Positions 1-11,045 of a DNA stretch of 64,000 nucleotides are shown one piece after another. Under the pieces are notes generated by a model. It did no database searches. It was not told the DNA's origin and saw nothing but the letters and a program-made list of their open reading frames with translations. The position numbers were made by a program, and so were the translations under genes. Origin of the DNA: Okapia johnstoni (lineage: Eukaryota > Chordata > Mammalia > Artiodactyla > Giraffidae); the NCBI GenBank assembly GCA_024291935.2, contig CM044312.1, positions 49,482,001 to 49,546,000 of the forward strand, read 5' to 3'. Numbering within the stretch: the first letter of the stretch is position 1; each line of letters begins with the position of its first letter.

Positions 1-1330
1 TTCTGTTGGGGGATACCTGTATGTCACATTTTGTTCGTATCTATTTTGTGGGCTTGTTCAGATCTCCTGAGAAGACTCCTACATCCTCTGTGTGGCTGCT
101 GGCCTCCCAGAATCCAGGAAGACTGGAGGGGAAACACCTAAGAGAGGTTTCAGAAGTGGAATCCACGGGACTTGTTTTTCCCTGAAGTTACTAATTTTTT
201 GTTGGTTTGTTTCTTACTTAGTTCCCATGTACCTACCATGAATTCTTTCTCAAATTTTCAACAAAACATAAAAATGCTCTCAATTCTGTCAACCTCCTTA
301 GATAAGCTAAAAGTGTGATTTATTTATTTATTTTTTTGAAAGACATGCCCCTTAGAACCTCCTATTCCTGCCTGGAAGTTGTACTCTCCACGTCTCACCC
401 AGCTAAGGAGAATCATTGTATAGGTGTCCTTCCTTATCATCCTGAGGATTTATTTCTCTCTTTCATGAGTTGACCTCACTATGTCCTAGATCCAATGCCT
501 TTCTATTTTTCAGCTAACTTCCTTGTTTTAGGGTAGCATATTCTCCAGTAACTACCTAAGAAATGTACACAGGAGATAAATTTTGTGAATCATCGAATGT
601 CTGAATATGTATTTATTTTACCTTTTATTTACTCTTTATTTTACTTACATGATGGATAGTTGGGCTAGATATGGAATTCTATGTTGCAAATAAATTTTCT
701 CTAAGTTTTTAAGACATTTCTTCATTGTTTTCTAGTTTTCAGTATTGCTGTTGAGAAGTCTAATGTCATTCTAAGTCTTTGTCCTTTGCATGTGACTTAT
801 TGTTTTCCTTTTCCCTAAATTTTTCAGGATTTTTTTTTCTTTTGTCTCTGCTGCTCTGTGCCTTGAATGAATGAATCTTTTACGATTCTTTGCTGCTAGG
901 TTTTCATGAGTGCTTTCAATGTAGAGACTCATATCCTTCAGTTCTAGAAAAGCTTCTTGTTATCATCTCTGAAATTATTCTCCCCTCTTTATTCTCTCTG
1001 TTTGCACTTTCTAGAACTCCTGTCACTAAGATAAACTTGAACTTCCAATTTCTTATCTTTTATCTCTTACTTTCCAACTTGTCATTTTGCTTTATTTTTT
1101 GAAAGGATGTTTTCGAACTCTTTTAGCTCTTCCACTGATTTTAGCTATAATATTTTTCTTTTTTACTTGCCATGAGCTTTTGCTTATTTTTTGAAAGTTT
1201 TTTTTTTTTAATAGCATTCTGTACTTTTTTTCTCCCATAGATGCAATATACTCTATCACTTTTCAGAGGATATTATCTATACTTTTAGTTTTTTCCTCCC
1301 TACTTTTCTCTGTTTCTCTAAGTTTCTTTC
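1..1330 (-). repeat. AT/T-rich old L1-like sequence, antisense
   Basis: The stretch is T-rich with many TTTTTT runs and no sustained open frame. The run of motifs around 700-1150 (a 'tctagttttcag' block, a 'ctctttattctctctgtttg' block, then 'gattttagctataatattttt') reads like the 3' part of an ancient mammalian L1 in reverse orientation. The boundary on the right is unclear and similar sequence may continue to about 2000. The family assignment is from recall of the consensus, so it is tentative. Confidence 0.4.
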
Positions 1331-3830
1331 TTTATCTGCCTGATGCCTTTCTTGCTCCCCACTCCTTGTTTAGTGCCTTTCACATTGAAGGCATTTCTGA
1401 TATGTCTGGGGATCCTTGGCAGGAGTTCGTTTAAGAAAGAGGCACCCACCATCTGATTGCAGACTCTGTGGACAGGGCTTGTCCTCAGAGGGGCTTTCCT
1501 GGGGGAATCAGGTGCTGAGCTCATGCTACTGTCTCTAGATCTTTCCTCCTGAGCGGATTGGTTTCTCCAGAGAGGGGTTCTCTCCTGTCCTACTGAGAGT
1601 CTTTTCAGTGGAGTAGCAGCTGGGACTGGAGATCCAGCATTCTGTAGGCAATCCCTCATTTTCAGTATGGCACTTCGTCTCCTGCCCCCACTGCTCAGTC
1701 CCAGTGTCACTAAAGGGACTTTCACTGTTTCTCGCTCATCCTCACTCCTGCTTTCAGAGGCATCTGGGCGCTCTCTGTCCTGAGGCTTTCCAGGCATCGA
1801 GGTGGAATCCAGCTCGCTTCTTGCTACTTTCCCTTTCTACTGGCATGTATGTATCCACTTTCTCAACTTTGCCAACGCACTTACTGCTGGAGCATCCACT
1901 TTCCCCTTTCCAAAACTGTACTGTGTCCTACTGCCTCACGATGTGCTCTCTATGATCCTTCTGTCCATACCGTCTTGTTCAGAATCAAGAAGTGGAGCTG
2001 AGTGACGGGAAACCATTGGCTAAAGGACACGTTGCTGACCTCTGCCTTTCTCCCATCACCCATAAAGTCCCAACCTTCCCGCCGCAGCATCTCCTCCCTC
2101 CATGGGTATTCAGGGCCCTTATGCAATTGACTGCTGCCCATCACAGGTTGGTCCATCCTAACAGGATGCCTCCTCCGAGGGTAGATTCCCTAGGCTCCAG
2201 TGGTGACCATTCTGGCATTTGGCCACACGCAGGGTAAACAGTGTTGTGTTAACTCAACAGTGCCTGCCCTGAGTCTCCCTTGGAGGGAGTATTTGGGTGG
2301 TGCCCAGGATTGGTCAAGGAGTCAGCAACCACTCCCTCCCTCATCTATCCCAGCTCAGATAGAAATCCAATCCCCAGCCTAGCCCTCTGAGAAATAAATG
2401 CCACTCTCAGAGTAAGGCCACGCTAAAATGCTTCAATTCTGGGAAAGACCTGATTGAAGCCTTACCAGTCATGTCATCCTTAGTGTGAATGAGAGCCTCC
2501 CGCCTTCCCGAGCTCAGCTCTTAATGATGAGGGTGGGAATCCAGGGCACCCGAGAGGAAAATGCTTTTGCTGGAGGTCACACAGTGGGAGCGAGGCCGAG
2601 ACAGGGAGCCTGAACCTACAGTGGCCCTCTGGGCCCTGCACCACTTGCTCTGTCCTCAGCTTGCTACCCCAGTATGGAGATGGACTAGGTGGAGACTGTG
2701 AAGAAGTTTCTGGGACAGAGGTAAGTTGCGGGGGAGGATACGGGAAATGGAGGAAAACTCCGCCCCACCCACTCTGTCTCAAGCTGGTTGCAGATCCCTG
2801 GCTCCCACTCTTCTGGGGGGCTGTGGAGAGGGTAGAACACTGGACCACATGCCTCCCTGGCTGTTGTTTGACACCGGCTGTTACCCACTTTCCTTCTAGC
2901 TGAGGGTGGAGCCTTTGTTGTTGTTTTTGCGGTGTTTTTGGCATCCAGGGTGAACTCTGGTTGTCATGGCAACCCAAGCAGAGGAAAGGAGGGAGAGGGC
3001 CTGAGGGAGGCGAATTTATGCCACTGTCTGCTGGTTCTCCAAGAGGGGATCTGCTGAGGATGGAGACTGAGGGGCCAGAGGAAGGCCCTGGGGGCCCCCG
3101 TGTCTCCCTGTCTGGCCTGACCCCAAGCTGGCTTCTGCACCACTTCTCCACGCTTCTTCTCTTGGGGGTGACATGGGCCTTCCCCGCTGCCACATGACAT
3201 TCTGGGTCTAGGGAAAGATACCCTAGTGGGGGTGAAGAAGGGGGAGAGAGAGCCCCAGAGAAACATCCAGGACCTTGGAACTTGAGCTGACCTCTTAATC
3301 CTGTTGGGGTAGTGGCCATGGGGTGGGCCAGTGCTAGGAAGTCCTCTGGGTGGCCTGAGAACACAAACTCAATCACTATAGACCTTGGGCCAGAAAGTCA
3401 AATAAGAGCGCAGAAACATTGTTTGATGGTTAAATATCTTTTTAAGGAAATCGTCTCCTTTGCTATTTTCTTCTTAAAACATATGTCCCTCCCATTCAAT
3501 TCTCCACTTTTGACAGTGACACATTGACAGAGTAACAGCTTTCTATGAAAACAACAGCATATGACTGGTGATAAATGGCAGCTGGCATTAGGGATGAGGG
3601 ACGATGGGGAATGGTGGAGACCATGGCCAAATGGAGAGCCCTTTTTCAGGGTGATGGGCCCTGTGCCTGCCCACTCCGGTTGGACATCCTGGCTCAGTTG
3701 CTCAGAAGTCAGAAATCCATTTTATGCGAAGTTTCCTGAATTTTACCTTTTTCCTCACTGTAGTCCTGTGGCCACCTAGATCCAGGACTTCTGAAGATCA
3801 TAGACAAAGAGGCCCCTGTGATCACTTAAA
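1331..3830. other. Intergenic, no gene recognised
   Basis: Base composition rises from AT-rich to GC-rich across this stretch. Open frames exist on both strands (the longest is antisense, about 2480-3376) but they are proline/serine/glycine-rich, have no recognisable domain, and overlap an old MIR-like piece near 2570-2620. I treat them as chance frames in GC-rich DNA. The only site of note is the palindromic X-box-like motif at 2960-2973. Confidence 0.5.
2960..2973. promoter_or_regulatory. X-box-like (RFX) palindrome
   Basis: The 14-mer GTTGTCATGGCAAC differs by one base from the perfect RFX-family palindrome GTTGCCATGGCAAC. RFX factors bind such sites in ciliary and neuronal enhancers. Here it lies 31 kb upstream of the ADCYAP1R1 CpG island with no nearby gene, so function is inference only. 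Confidence 0.3.
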
Positions 3831-3844
3831 CAGTTGAAGTGGGT

Positions 3845-4145
3845 CAAGCCTCTAGAAATGGTCTTATTTGCCTCGTCCTGTTACAGACGGAAAAACTGGG
3901 GCCCAAACAGGGCCGAGACCTCCCTGGCTAATGGCGCTGAATGGGTTAGTGGCAGGGCTGCAACTGGAGGTACTCAAGGTGGATAAACAGAAAGACAGCC
4001 CAGGAATACATGCACTGCGGGACCACTCGATGAGCACCTGGCCCCGTCAGGATCAGATGGGCTGAGAAGACCTAGGGATCATACCATTTTAGCTCATATT
4101 TATTAGGACAGGCATCCGTCTAGGTTTTTTACATGTATATGTTGA
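3845..4145 (+). repeat. MIR-like SINE fragments
   Basis: Two pieces resemble MIR. The first is the core 'ttacagacggaaaaactggggccca' region, followed by a decayed tRNA-distal half up to about 3990. The second is a separate start-like piece, 'catatttattagga' to 'ttttacatgt', near 4095-4140. Both are strongly decayed, as expected for MIR. Confidence 0.4.
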
Positions 4146-4744
4146 AAGAGCAGGACTTGCCTACTGAAAATAAATTTATTTTCAGATCTCATAGCCTCTT
4201 TAAAATGTATTTTTAAGGAGGTCTTCTCTTGTTCCAGTGAAAACTCAGGCTTGTCCCATGCCTTTTCCACTCACTGTTAGGCCACAGAAGAGACATGAAC
4301 TAAAACTCTGAAACTGATTTAACAGCACTTTCCCCCTGGCCCAACTCAGGTATGGAATGTGCTGTGGGAAGAGAGAATTTGTTCTTCTGCTAGTGCTTCT
4401 CCCCTCCTTCAGCCACTGTCCAGCTTGCTAGCCAGTTTCCGACTCCTCCTGGGTGTGGGAGGACGGGAAGGAGGTGGGGCTGACAAGGGGAGGAAGAGTC
4501 TTGCTGGAGCTGGCACCACCATGATGAACTGGCCTCGTATTCTCTGAGCTCAGCAGATGGGTAAAGCCAGTTCCTCCTTTGCAATCCCTGGGTGGGGGCC
4601 ATCTCTATTCTGTGGCCTGGGGAAGGAGATGGCACCAATTACAGTGGGTAGCAATGCCCACCCCGCAGCTCACCACCTAGCCACAGGGGTCCCCCATCAA
4701 TTGGACCATCCTCAGTAACTTGGTCTGTGTCAATGTTTTATGCC

Positions 4745-4845
4745 AGGACCACTTCCCCACTGTATGACCTTGTTAAAGACCATGGGTAATCTCTTTTGGT
4801 CTTAGTTGTCCTCATCTGTAACATAAAAAGTTCCATACCTTGCCT
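4745..4845 (-). repeat. MIR fragment
   Basis: The segment has the reverse MIR signature: 'gtatgaccttgtt', a decayed segment, then 'gtcctcatctgtaacata' (consensus 'tcctcatctgtaaaat'). It is short and truncated on both sides. Confidence 0.5.
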
Positions 4846-6290
4846 TCCTGCTGTTAAGGAGCAGCTGGGTCCTCTGGAGAGCACGGGCGAGAGAGGATAC
4901 CTCTTTTCCTAGTTCCCACCTGGGCATTCCCTTCACAAGGACTCTGAGTTCCAGTCCCCACAAGAATCTCCACTGCCTGCCTGGAGGGCCCCTCCCAATC
5001 TCTGAGGTCTCCCCTGCCCCTCCAAGCACTGGGCCCATGGTCTCACCCACACTTCTTCCCCAGTACCAACAGCGGAGCAAGAGAAGCTGCTGACTGTGGG
5101 GTAAGGAAGGGGCAGGAGTTGATGCCTGGTGGGTCTCTGGACTGCTTCTTCTTTCTTGTCCTCCATCTCCCGACCCTACCCTGTCATCAGGCACAAGACC
5201 CTGCTCTTGTGCCATGGAGGAAGGTGAGGACCCCAAGGGGCTGAATCAGTGCTTGGATGTGGGGTACAGGGGTGTGAGGTGGGGGAGTGGGCACAGAGAC
5301 AGGGTAAGGGGGCGGGTTCATCACCAGGAGTCCCTGCTCTTCCCCAGGACTCAACAGCTGTGTCATTGAGGTCAGGAAGTCACACGGATTCTCAGATGAG
5401 ATGGGGCAGGTCAGATTAACCCGGAAACATAAAAGAGTCCCCCCTGACACCTTTGCCCCACCCCCCAGAGACCAGCCCTGTTACCTAGGCTCCCACAGGC
5501 CTCCCTGCTAGTGCCTCTGGTCCAGCCCTTCGAGCACTCTAGGGACGGTCACCCTCCTTTGAGTCCCAGGGCTGGGCTATATCCGTTTCCCCTCCTAGAC
5601 TCCAGCACCGGGTCTCCTACCTGGCACAGAGTGGCCATTCGACCAGTGTTCGCTGAATGAGTGAACTCATCTGGTAGGATGAGGGGAGAAGAGAGGGGCG
5701 GGGTGGGAGCCCTGGAGGAAGGGCTGGGTGTGAGTGCCAGTTCCGTCCAGCGGGCTTCATTCTGCCTGGCGGGAAATATGGGGGTGGTGGTGCGCTCTGA
5801 GGATAAGGCTCCCTGCTCCAGTGTGTGGGGCTTGCCCCAGGCTGACAGCTCTGCCCCACTCCTCTCAGCCTGCCCGGGTCTAGGGGTGGGGCACAGGGGG
5901 TGCTCTGGGGAGAAAGGGGGGCAGGTGGAGGAAGCCAGAGGGAGGACCAGGCAGGCGTGGAGACCAGAAGAAGAGAAAGAGACTCAGAAGGAGGGAGACT
6001 GAAGCAGGGGTGGGGGATCTGGAGGGGTTTCCTCTCCCCGTCCCTCATGCCTTGGCTGACAAAGCACAATCTACCTGTTTGTGTATCTCCTTCAGGAACA
6101 ACTTCCTGGTTCAATGACTCTGGCCATCTCTTCCGCAGACAGGTGAGGACTACCACACTGCATCCCGTAGGCTGTGCGCTCCGAGGAAGGCACTGATCCA
6201 TGCTTGGGGGGTGGCTGACCAGAGCCATTCAGACTCACCCTCTCAGTCCTTAGACTCAAGGGGGCCAAGGTAGTGAAGAGCATGGCGTGC
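4846..6290. other. Intergenic, GC-rich, no gene; L2-like tail near 5490-5665
   Basis: No exon, RNA gene or young repeat is recognisable. A block at 5490-5665 ending in 'cctggcacagagtggccattc' and 'gctgaatgagtgaac' looks like an antisense L2 3' end. Open frames in the rest are low-complexity proline/serine/glycine shadows of GC-rich DNA. Confidence 0.4.
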
Positions 6291-6299
6291 TGAGAGATC

Positions 6300-6525
6300 A
6301 CAGGTCCTGTGTTCTAATCCCTGACCGTTGCTCACTAGATGTCTCTATGGGCCAGTTGCTTAAGCACAATCTGCCTCAGTTTGCCCATCTGTAAACTGGA
6401 GATAATAATCAGACCATTTCATGGTGGTGTTATGAGAGTTGAATGAGATAATCCAAGTAGAGCACTGAGCCTGGGATAGCATAAGGTCTCTGTAAATATG
6501 TGCTATTTTTACTTGGGGCTCTCTG
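6300..6525 (-). repeat. MIR SINE
   Basis: A near full-length reverse MIR: 'gttctaatccctgac' and 'ttgcttaagcacaatctg', then 'cctcagtttgcccatctgtaaa', 'gataataatcagacc', 'atgagagttgaatgagataa' and 'gtaaatatgtgctatt'. The order and spacing match the family. Confidence 0.75.
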
Positions 6526-6694
6526 AATGGATTTGGGACAAGAGGCAAACATTTAACATCCGCATGCTGGTGATCATATCCACCAAAAGGAAGAGAATGA
6601 CCCTGGCTTGGACTGCCTGCCAAGGATGGTGAGATAACTCAAGCTGATGATGGATGGGAAAAGTAATAATTTCCAATAATTCCAATGGCCTCCT

Positions 6695-6850
6695 CCTTGG
6701 TTTTTTATATTATTTCCGATCTTCATCTAATCCTTTGAAGAAGATGTAAATGCCCATTATACAGATGAGGAGACTGAGGCTTGGGGAAGGTAGGTGGTTT
6801 GCCTAGGGTCACAGGCCCTGCTGGGGAAAGCAGGGCGGAATCCTCTAGAT
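6695..6850 (+). repeat. MIR SINE fragment
   Basis: Sense MIR half, with 'cattatacagatgaggagactgaggc' and 'ggtggtttgcctagggtcaca'. Truncated at both ends. Confidence 0.6.
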
Positions 6851-7639
6851 TCCCACCTGGTGAGGGGGCTGGGGTGTCTAGGGTGAGGGCAGAAGGAAGA
6901 GGAGGGGCTTCCGCTTCATCCCTGCCCAGTAACCCTCTTCATGTGTCCCACACACTGCTCCCTGATGATTCTGAACAGCAGGTCTCAGATTTCCCTGCCA
7001 CAATCACCTGTCTATTTGAGGAGAAAATTGGACTAAAATGGTCTGGAGCATTCAGCCTACAGTTTAGGAGAAGGGAGGGTGGGGAGGGATGATCAGGATC
7101 AGGGAGGAAGAAAGAAGCTTCTGAATTGATGCTCACACTGCTAGGGCCTCAGAAAGCAGCAGTCCCAGGCCCAGGTCCATGCTTGGGGAGAGGGTAAATG
7201 CCAGGGGTCAGAAGACTTAGACCCAGGTTCCCAACTGCAAGACCTGAGCTCCCAAACTGCTCCCCCAAGAAGACATGGTGCAAAACCCATCTAAGACCAC
7301 TGGGATCCCAGAGTTTTCCCCTGAGAACAATAAATGTAGTTGTCCAGGCCAAGGAAGGGTGGAGGGCATGAGTGGTCCTTCCAAATGTTGAAGGAGACCC
7401 TGTTTTACACTCTGTCGTCTAAGTCCTGGTCTTCACTTTCTTGGCCTCTGGAAAGACTGGGATGGAGACTTGGGTCCTATTCTTAGGAAGCCCCTGGCTG
7501 GTAGGGAGACAGCCTCACCAGCTTGTCAGTCAGAGAAGAGCCCAGGCTGAGGTGAGAGCCAGATTGGAGGGGAGAGCTCAGCCCTTTGGGACATGGGAGT
7601 TCAGAGAAGGGAGGTCCGTGGGGGTTGAGGCTGTTGGGA

Positions 7640-8360
7640 AACTCCTATAGGAGAGTGGATAGAGCTGGTCTTTCAGGACTTGGACATGAGAACTGAGGCA
7701 GAAGAGCCTCATTGGAGCCTATCATCTCACAATGTGAGTTGGGGGCAAGAGTTGAGAATAAACCGAGAAAGGATGGGGGAAGGTGAAGGAAAACTCCACC
7801 TGATTGGATCAAGAAAGTTTGGCATAGAGAGTAAGTCAGGAAAGAGAAAACAGACCTGGAAGCTGATGGCAGAGAGAGTTAGGTGTGATGCAATGGGAAA
7901 TAAGAAGCCACTGAGGATTTTAAAGCAAGGGAATGGCTTGGTCAGATTAACAGGTGGCAAAACTCATTCAATTCCTGGTGGGACAGTGGGTGAGAGTAGA
8001 GGCCTGGTACCTGTGGGGAAGATGTTGCAACTGGTAGAAGATAATAGCCCCTGGCTTGTGCAATTCCTTATGGTCAGAAAAGAGAAACAAAATGCCTTTC
8101 TAATGTAAATGAGGGACAGGACTGTTTGGATTAGATCAGGATAGGAGTGATCTATGTAGAAGAGACTAATTCTTAACTAGGTTTCTGATTTGGGCAATTA
8201 GGTCATTTACAAGTACTGAGAATGCAGAGTTGAGCTGGATTTTGGACTGGCTGACTGCCAAGTATCTGTGAGGCATCAATGTGGAGATGCCCAGTAGATA
8301 GCTGGATAGATAAGAGTGGGGCTCAAATGATGGATTTGTTCTCATTAGTAAATAGATGGG
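7640..8360 (+). repeat. L2-like LINE fragment
   Basis: Sense-orientation L2-type text: 'gaagccactgaggattttaaa' and 'caagggaatggcttggtcagatt', later 'gagatgcccagtagatagctggata'. It is ancient and decayed; the open frame across part of it is not a preserved protein. Confidence 0.45.
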
Positions 8361-9950
8361 GATACAGGGTGGTGCTCAATGGAGTGGGTGTGGGTGTATG
8401 GTAGGAGTATCAGAGTCCATGGGGGACATCTCTACCCCCTCCCACAGAGACTGTGCTATGACTCCAGTTTAAGTGCTGCTGCAGAATGAGAAGAGGGTGG
8501 GGACACAGCCCAGGGCCACCATCATTTAATGGGGGAGTAGAGGAGGAGCGACAATGGGTGGGGTTAAGGAAGTTCAGGATCATAGTCATAGGTGTCTGTG
8601 TTGCCAAGGGGAGTGCAGTGAGGTGTGGGTTATAGCATGGGTTCAGCTGACGGCAGAGCCCGTGTTCCAGAAGCCAAGTCATTCCTGCTGTGGCTGGCTC
8701 CCACTGGTTCTGAAAATTGTCCTGGAAGGAATGTGGGGTGCACTACTGTGGGCCCCCAAAGCCCCAGGGAGGCCCTCCATCTTGTGCTCATGGGAAGAAG
8801 CAGCTGACTAGCCAGCATCTCTCCCTCTCCTAGCCCATTTGTCCCAGATCTCGGCCATCTGTCTTCTCGGCCCTCCTGGTCCCTTTCCTCATGGCCTCAC
8901 ACTTTCAGAGCCAGAAGAGTAGACCACCCCAGGCCTGAGTGTGTTACCAGTTCCTGCGCCCCACTCTGGGGCCCCAGAGCTCCTTCTTTCCAGGGGGCAG
9001 AAGTACCACACAGACTGAACCCAAATTTTATGCTGCAGTTCTGACCTCCTATGGCATAAACAAGCCATTCCTGGTCTTGTGAGGGAGTGGACAGACTTTG
9101 AGGGAAGGCACAGGCTGGGACCAGTTCTGAGGTGATGAAGTGTGCTAGTAAGTTGGCCACAGGGACCCTGGCTGGGAGAGCGGATTGTCTCTGCCACCCA
9201 CCAGATGGCTGAGGGAGGCAGTCAGCACCGGGGGTATTGGGCAACTGAAGGCACAGTCCCTGAGGTCCACATAGGTGGCGCTTGGTGGTCTGGGCAGTGG
9301 CTGAGTCCTCTCTGAAGCTGCTGTGGCTGGAACATCCAGTGCCCGCTGGTGGACAGGAGCTTATCTGGGCCACCCACTGCTGGCCTGTGTCTGACGTGAT
9401 CTCCTGGAGGAGACTGTGTCCCTGGCACTTGGCTGCAGCACGGAGGCCTTGCAGAGATGGGCGGAGGGGGTAAGGAGGCCCCTGAAACCCTTGGTCCAAG
9501 ACCAACACACAAGACTTGGGTCTTAGAGGCACAGGGTGAGTTCTTATCCAAAGAGATCCAAAGTCCCTTTGCTTCTGTTTCAGCAACCCCTGCCAGATAG
9601 CTCCAAACTATAGCCCCTTCCCTAAGGGGCACTCATATCTCCTGCCCTGGGCTCAACAAGATCAGAAATACCCAGCTATGCTCAGAATGGAAGCTTGCTG
9701 TGGGTAGGTGGTCTGGCGACATGGAGAGAGGTCAAGAGCTTTAAATATGGAAAGACGGAGAATGTCTTGCCTGGTGTGGGTTTTCAAACATTTTTTAGCA
9801 GTGGCTCAAGTACATGAAAGTAGTCACAGTGACTGCACTGGAGAGTGAGGGGCTGGGGTCCCTGTTGACCCTGCAGCAGCCCCTGGAGTGTCTGTGATTA
9901 ACACCTGCAACTCCAGGTAGCACAGTCTGAAAAGCCGTACATATCAACTT
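8361..9950. other. Intergenic, no gene recognised
   Basis: Moderate-GC unique-looking sequence. Overlapping antisense open frames between about 8890 and 9630 lack domains, have no plausible splice structure and are mutually overlapping, so I do not call a gene. Confidence 0.4.
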
Positions 9951-9954
9951 CAAT

Positions 9955-10085
9955 CTCTGCATGATATAGTCAGCCTCCCTGGTTTACAGATAGGCACACA
10001 GACTTGAGGAGGAGGAGTGATCTACATGAGGTTGTTTGTGGCAAAGCCGAGGACATGAACCCCGGTTCCTGCATCCCAGCCTGGG
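9955..10085 (+). repeat. MIR SINE fragment
   Basis: 'ggtttacagataggcacacagact' followed by decayed 'atgaaccccggttcctgcatcccag' matches the second half of MIR. Confidence 0.5.
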
Positions 10086-10499
10086 GCCTCCCAGCTGCCT
10101 GAGAGAACTCCATCTTCCTGACTGCTGATTGGATTCCAACAGCTCTGTTTTAAAGAATAATTTTATTGTCCTAATTATGCATCTCAATATTCTAAACCAT
10201 CTTACATCTGCTTTGGAAGCAGGCAGAGTGAAGGTCGTCAATGCATATGTAAAATCATTATGCTCCTTTTTTTCCCCCGTGGGATGAAATAAAAGGATGA
10301 ATCTGGTCTGTGCCCTTGATAAGCTCACAGTCGGGGTGGGGTGTCGGGGGAGAGAGGGTGGCAGACTCTGGGTCCACCCTCAGAAGCTGCAGACAGACTG
10401 GGTAGGAGGGCAGTATGGCAGATACCACAAGGGCATCATTCTGGCTAGCTGCAGAGCAGAGACATAGTCATAGTTCCTGTGTCTTTGGGCTGAATGCTA

Positions 10500-10695
10500 T
10501 TAAGAATGTGGATTCTGCCACTTAATAGCTATGACCTCAGACAAGTTTGCTCATATCTTTGTGCCCAAGTTTCCTCATCTGAATGTAAAGATTATAAAAG
10601 CACAAACCTTAAAGAGCTATTATGAAATTTATCATGTATCGATCCATGCAAAACACTTAGCACTGCACTTGGCAGGTGGTAAATACTGCTAACAG
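10500..10695 (-). repeat. MIR SINE
   Basis: Antisense MIR: 'ggattctgccacttaatagct', 'gacctcagacaagtt', 'agtttcctcatctgaatgtaa', 'attatgaaattt' and 'aaaacacttagcactgc' in the right order. Confidence 0.75.
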
Positions 10696-10834
10696 TCAGG
10701 CGATGATGGTGATATGACTGGGTTCCCGCAGGCTCAGGTGGGGTGTCTACCCTGAAGGAGGGGCTATGGGGTGAGCTGTCCCAGGAGCAGCACTTCTTCC
10801 CCGAAGCTTGGTCATTAGGACCTTGATTGACTAT

Positions 10835-11045
10835 AGAGGAAAGTGTACTGGCCCCAGAAGCAAGAGGCTTGGAACTCAGATCCCTACTCTGCCACTGGGA
10901 CAGGTCTGTTTCTTTCCTGAGCCTCAGTTTTTGCATCTGTAAGGTGGGGAGCATTATACCAAACACACCATGGTGCCATGAGTGTTGGATCAGATCGATG
11001 TGTGAAATGCTTATCACTTTACCTGGCATGCTGGAAGAGGCATTT
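10835..11045 (-). repeat. MIR SINE
   Basis: A second antisense MIR 150 bp after the first. It shows 'ggaactcagatccctactctgccac', 'gcctcagtttttgcatctgtaag', 'gtgaaatgcttatcac' and 'acctggcatgctgg'. The two are independent insertions, since both start from the same end of the element. Confidence 0.75.

Noticed and set aside
2480..3376. 298-codon antisense open frame
   Set aside because: Pro/Ser/Gly-rich composition, no recognisable domain, overlaps a MIR-like piece and competing frames on both strands.
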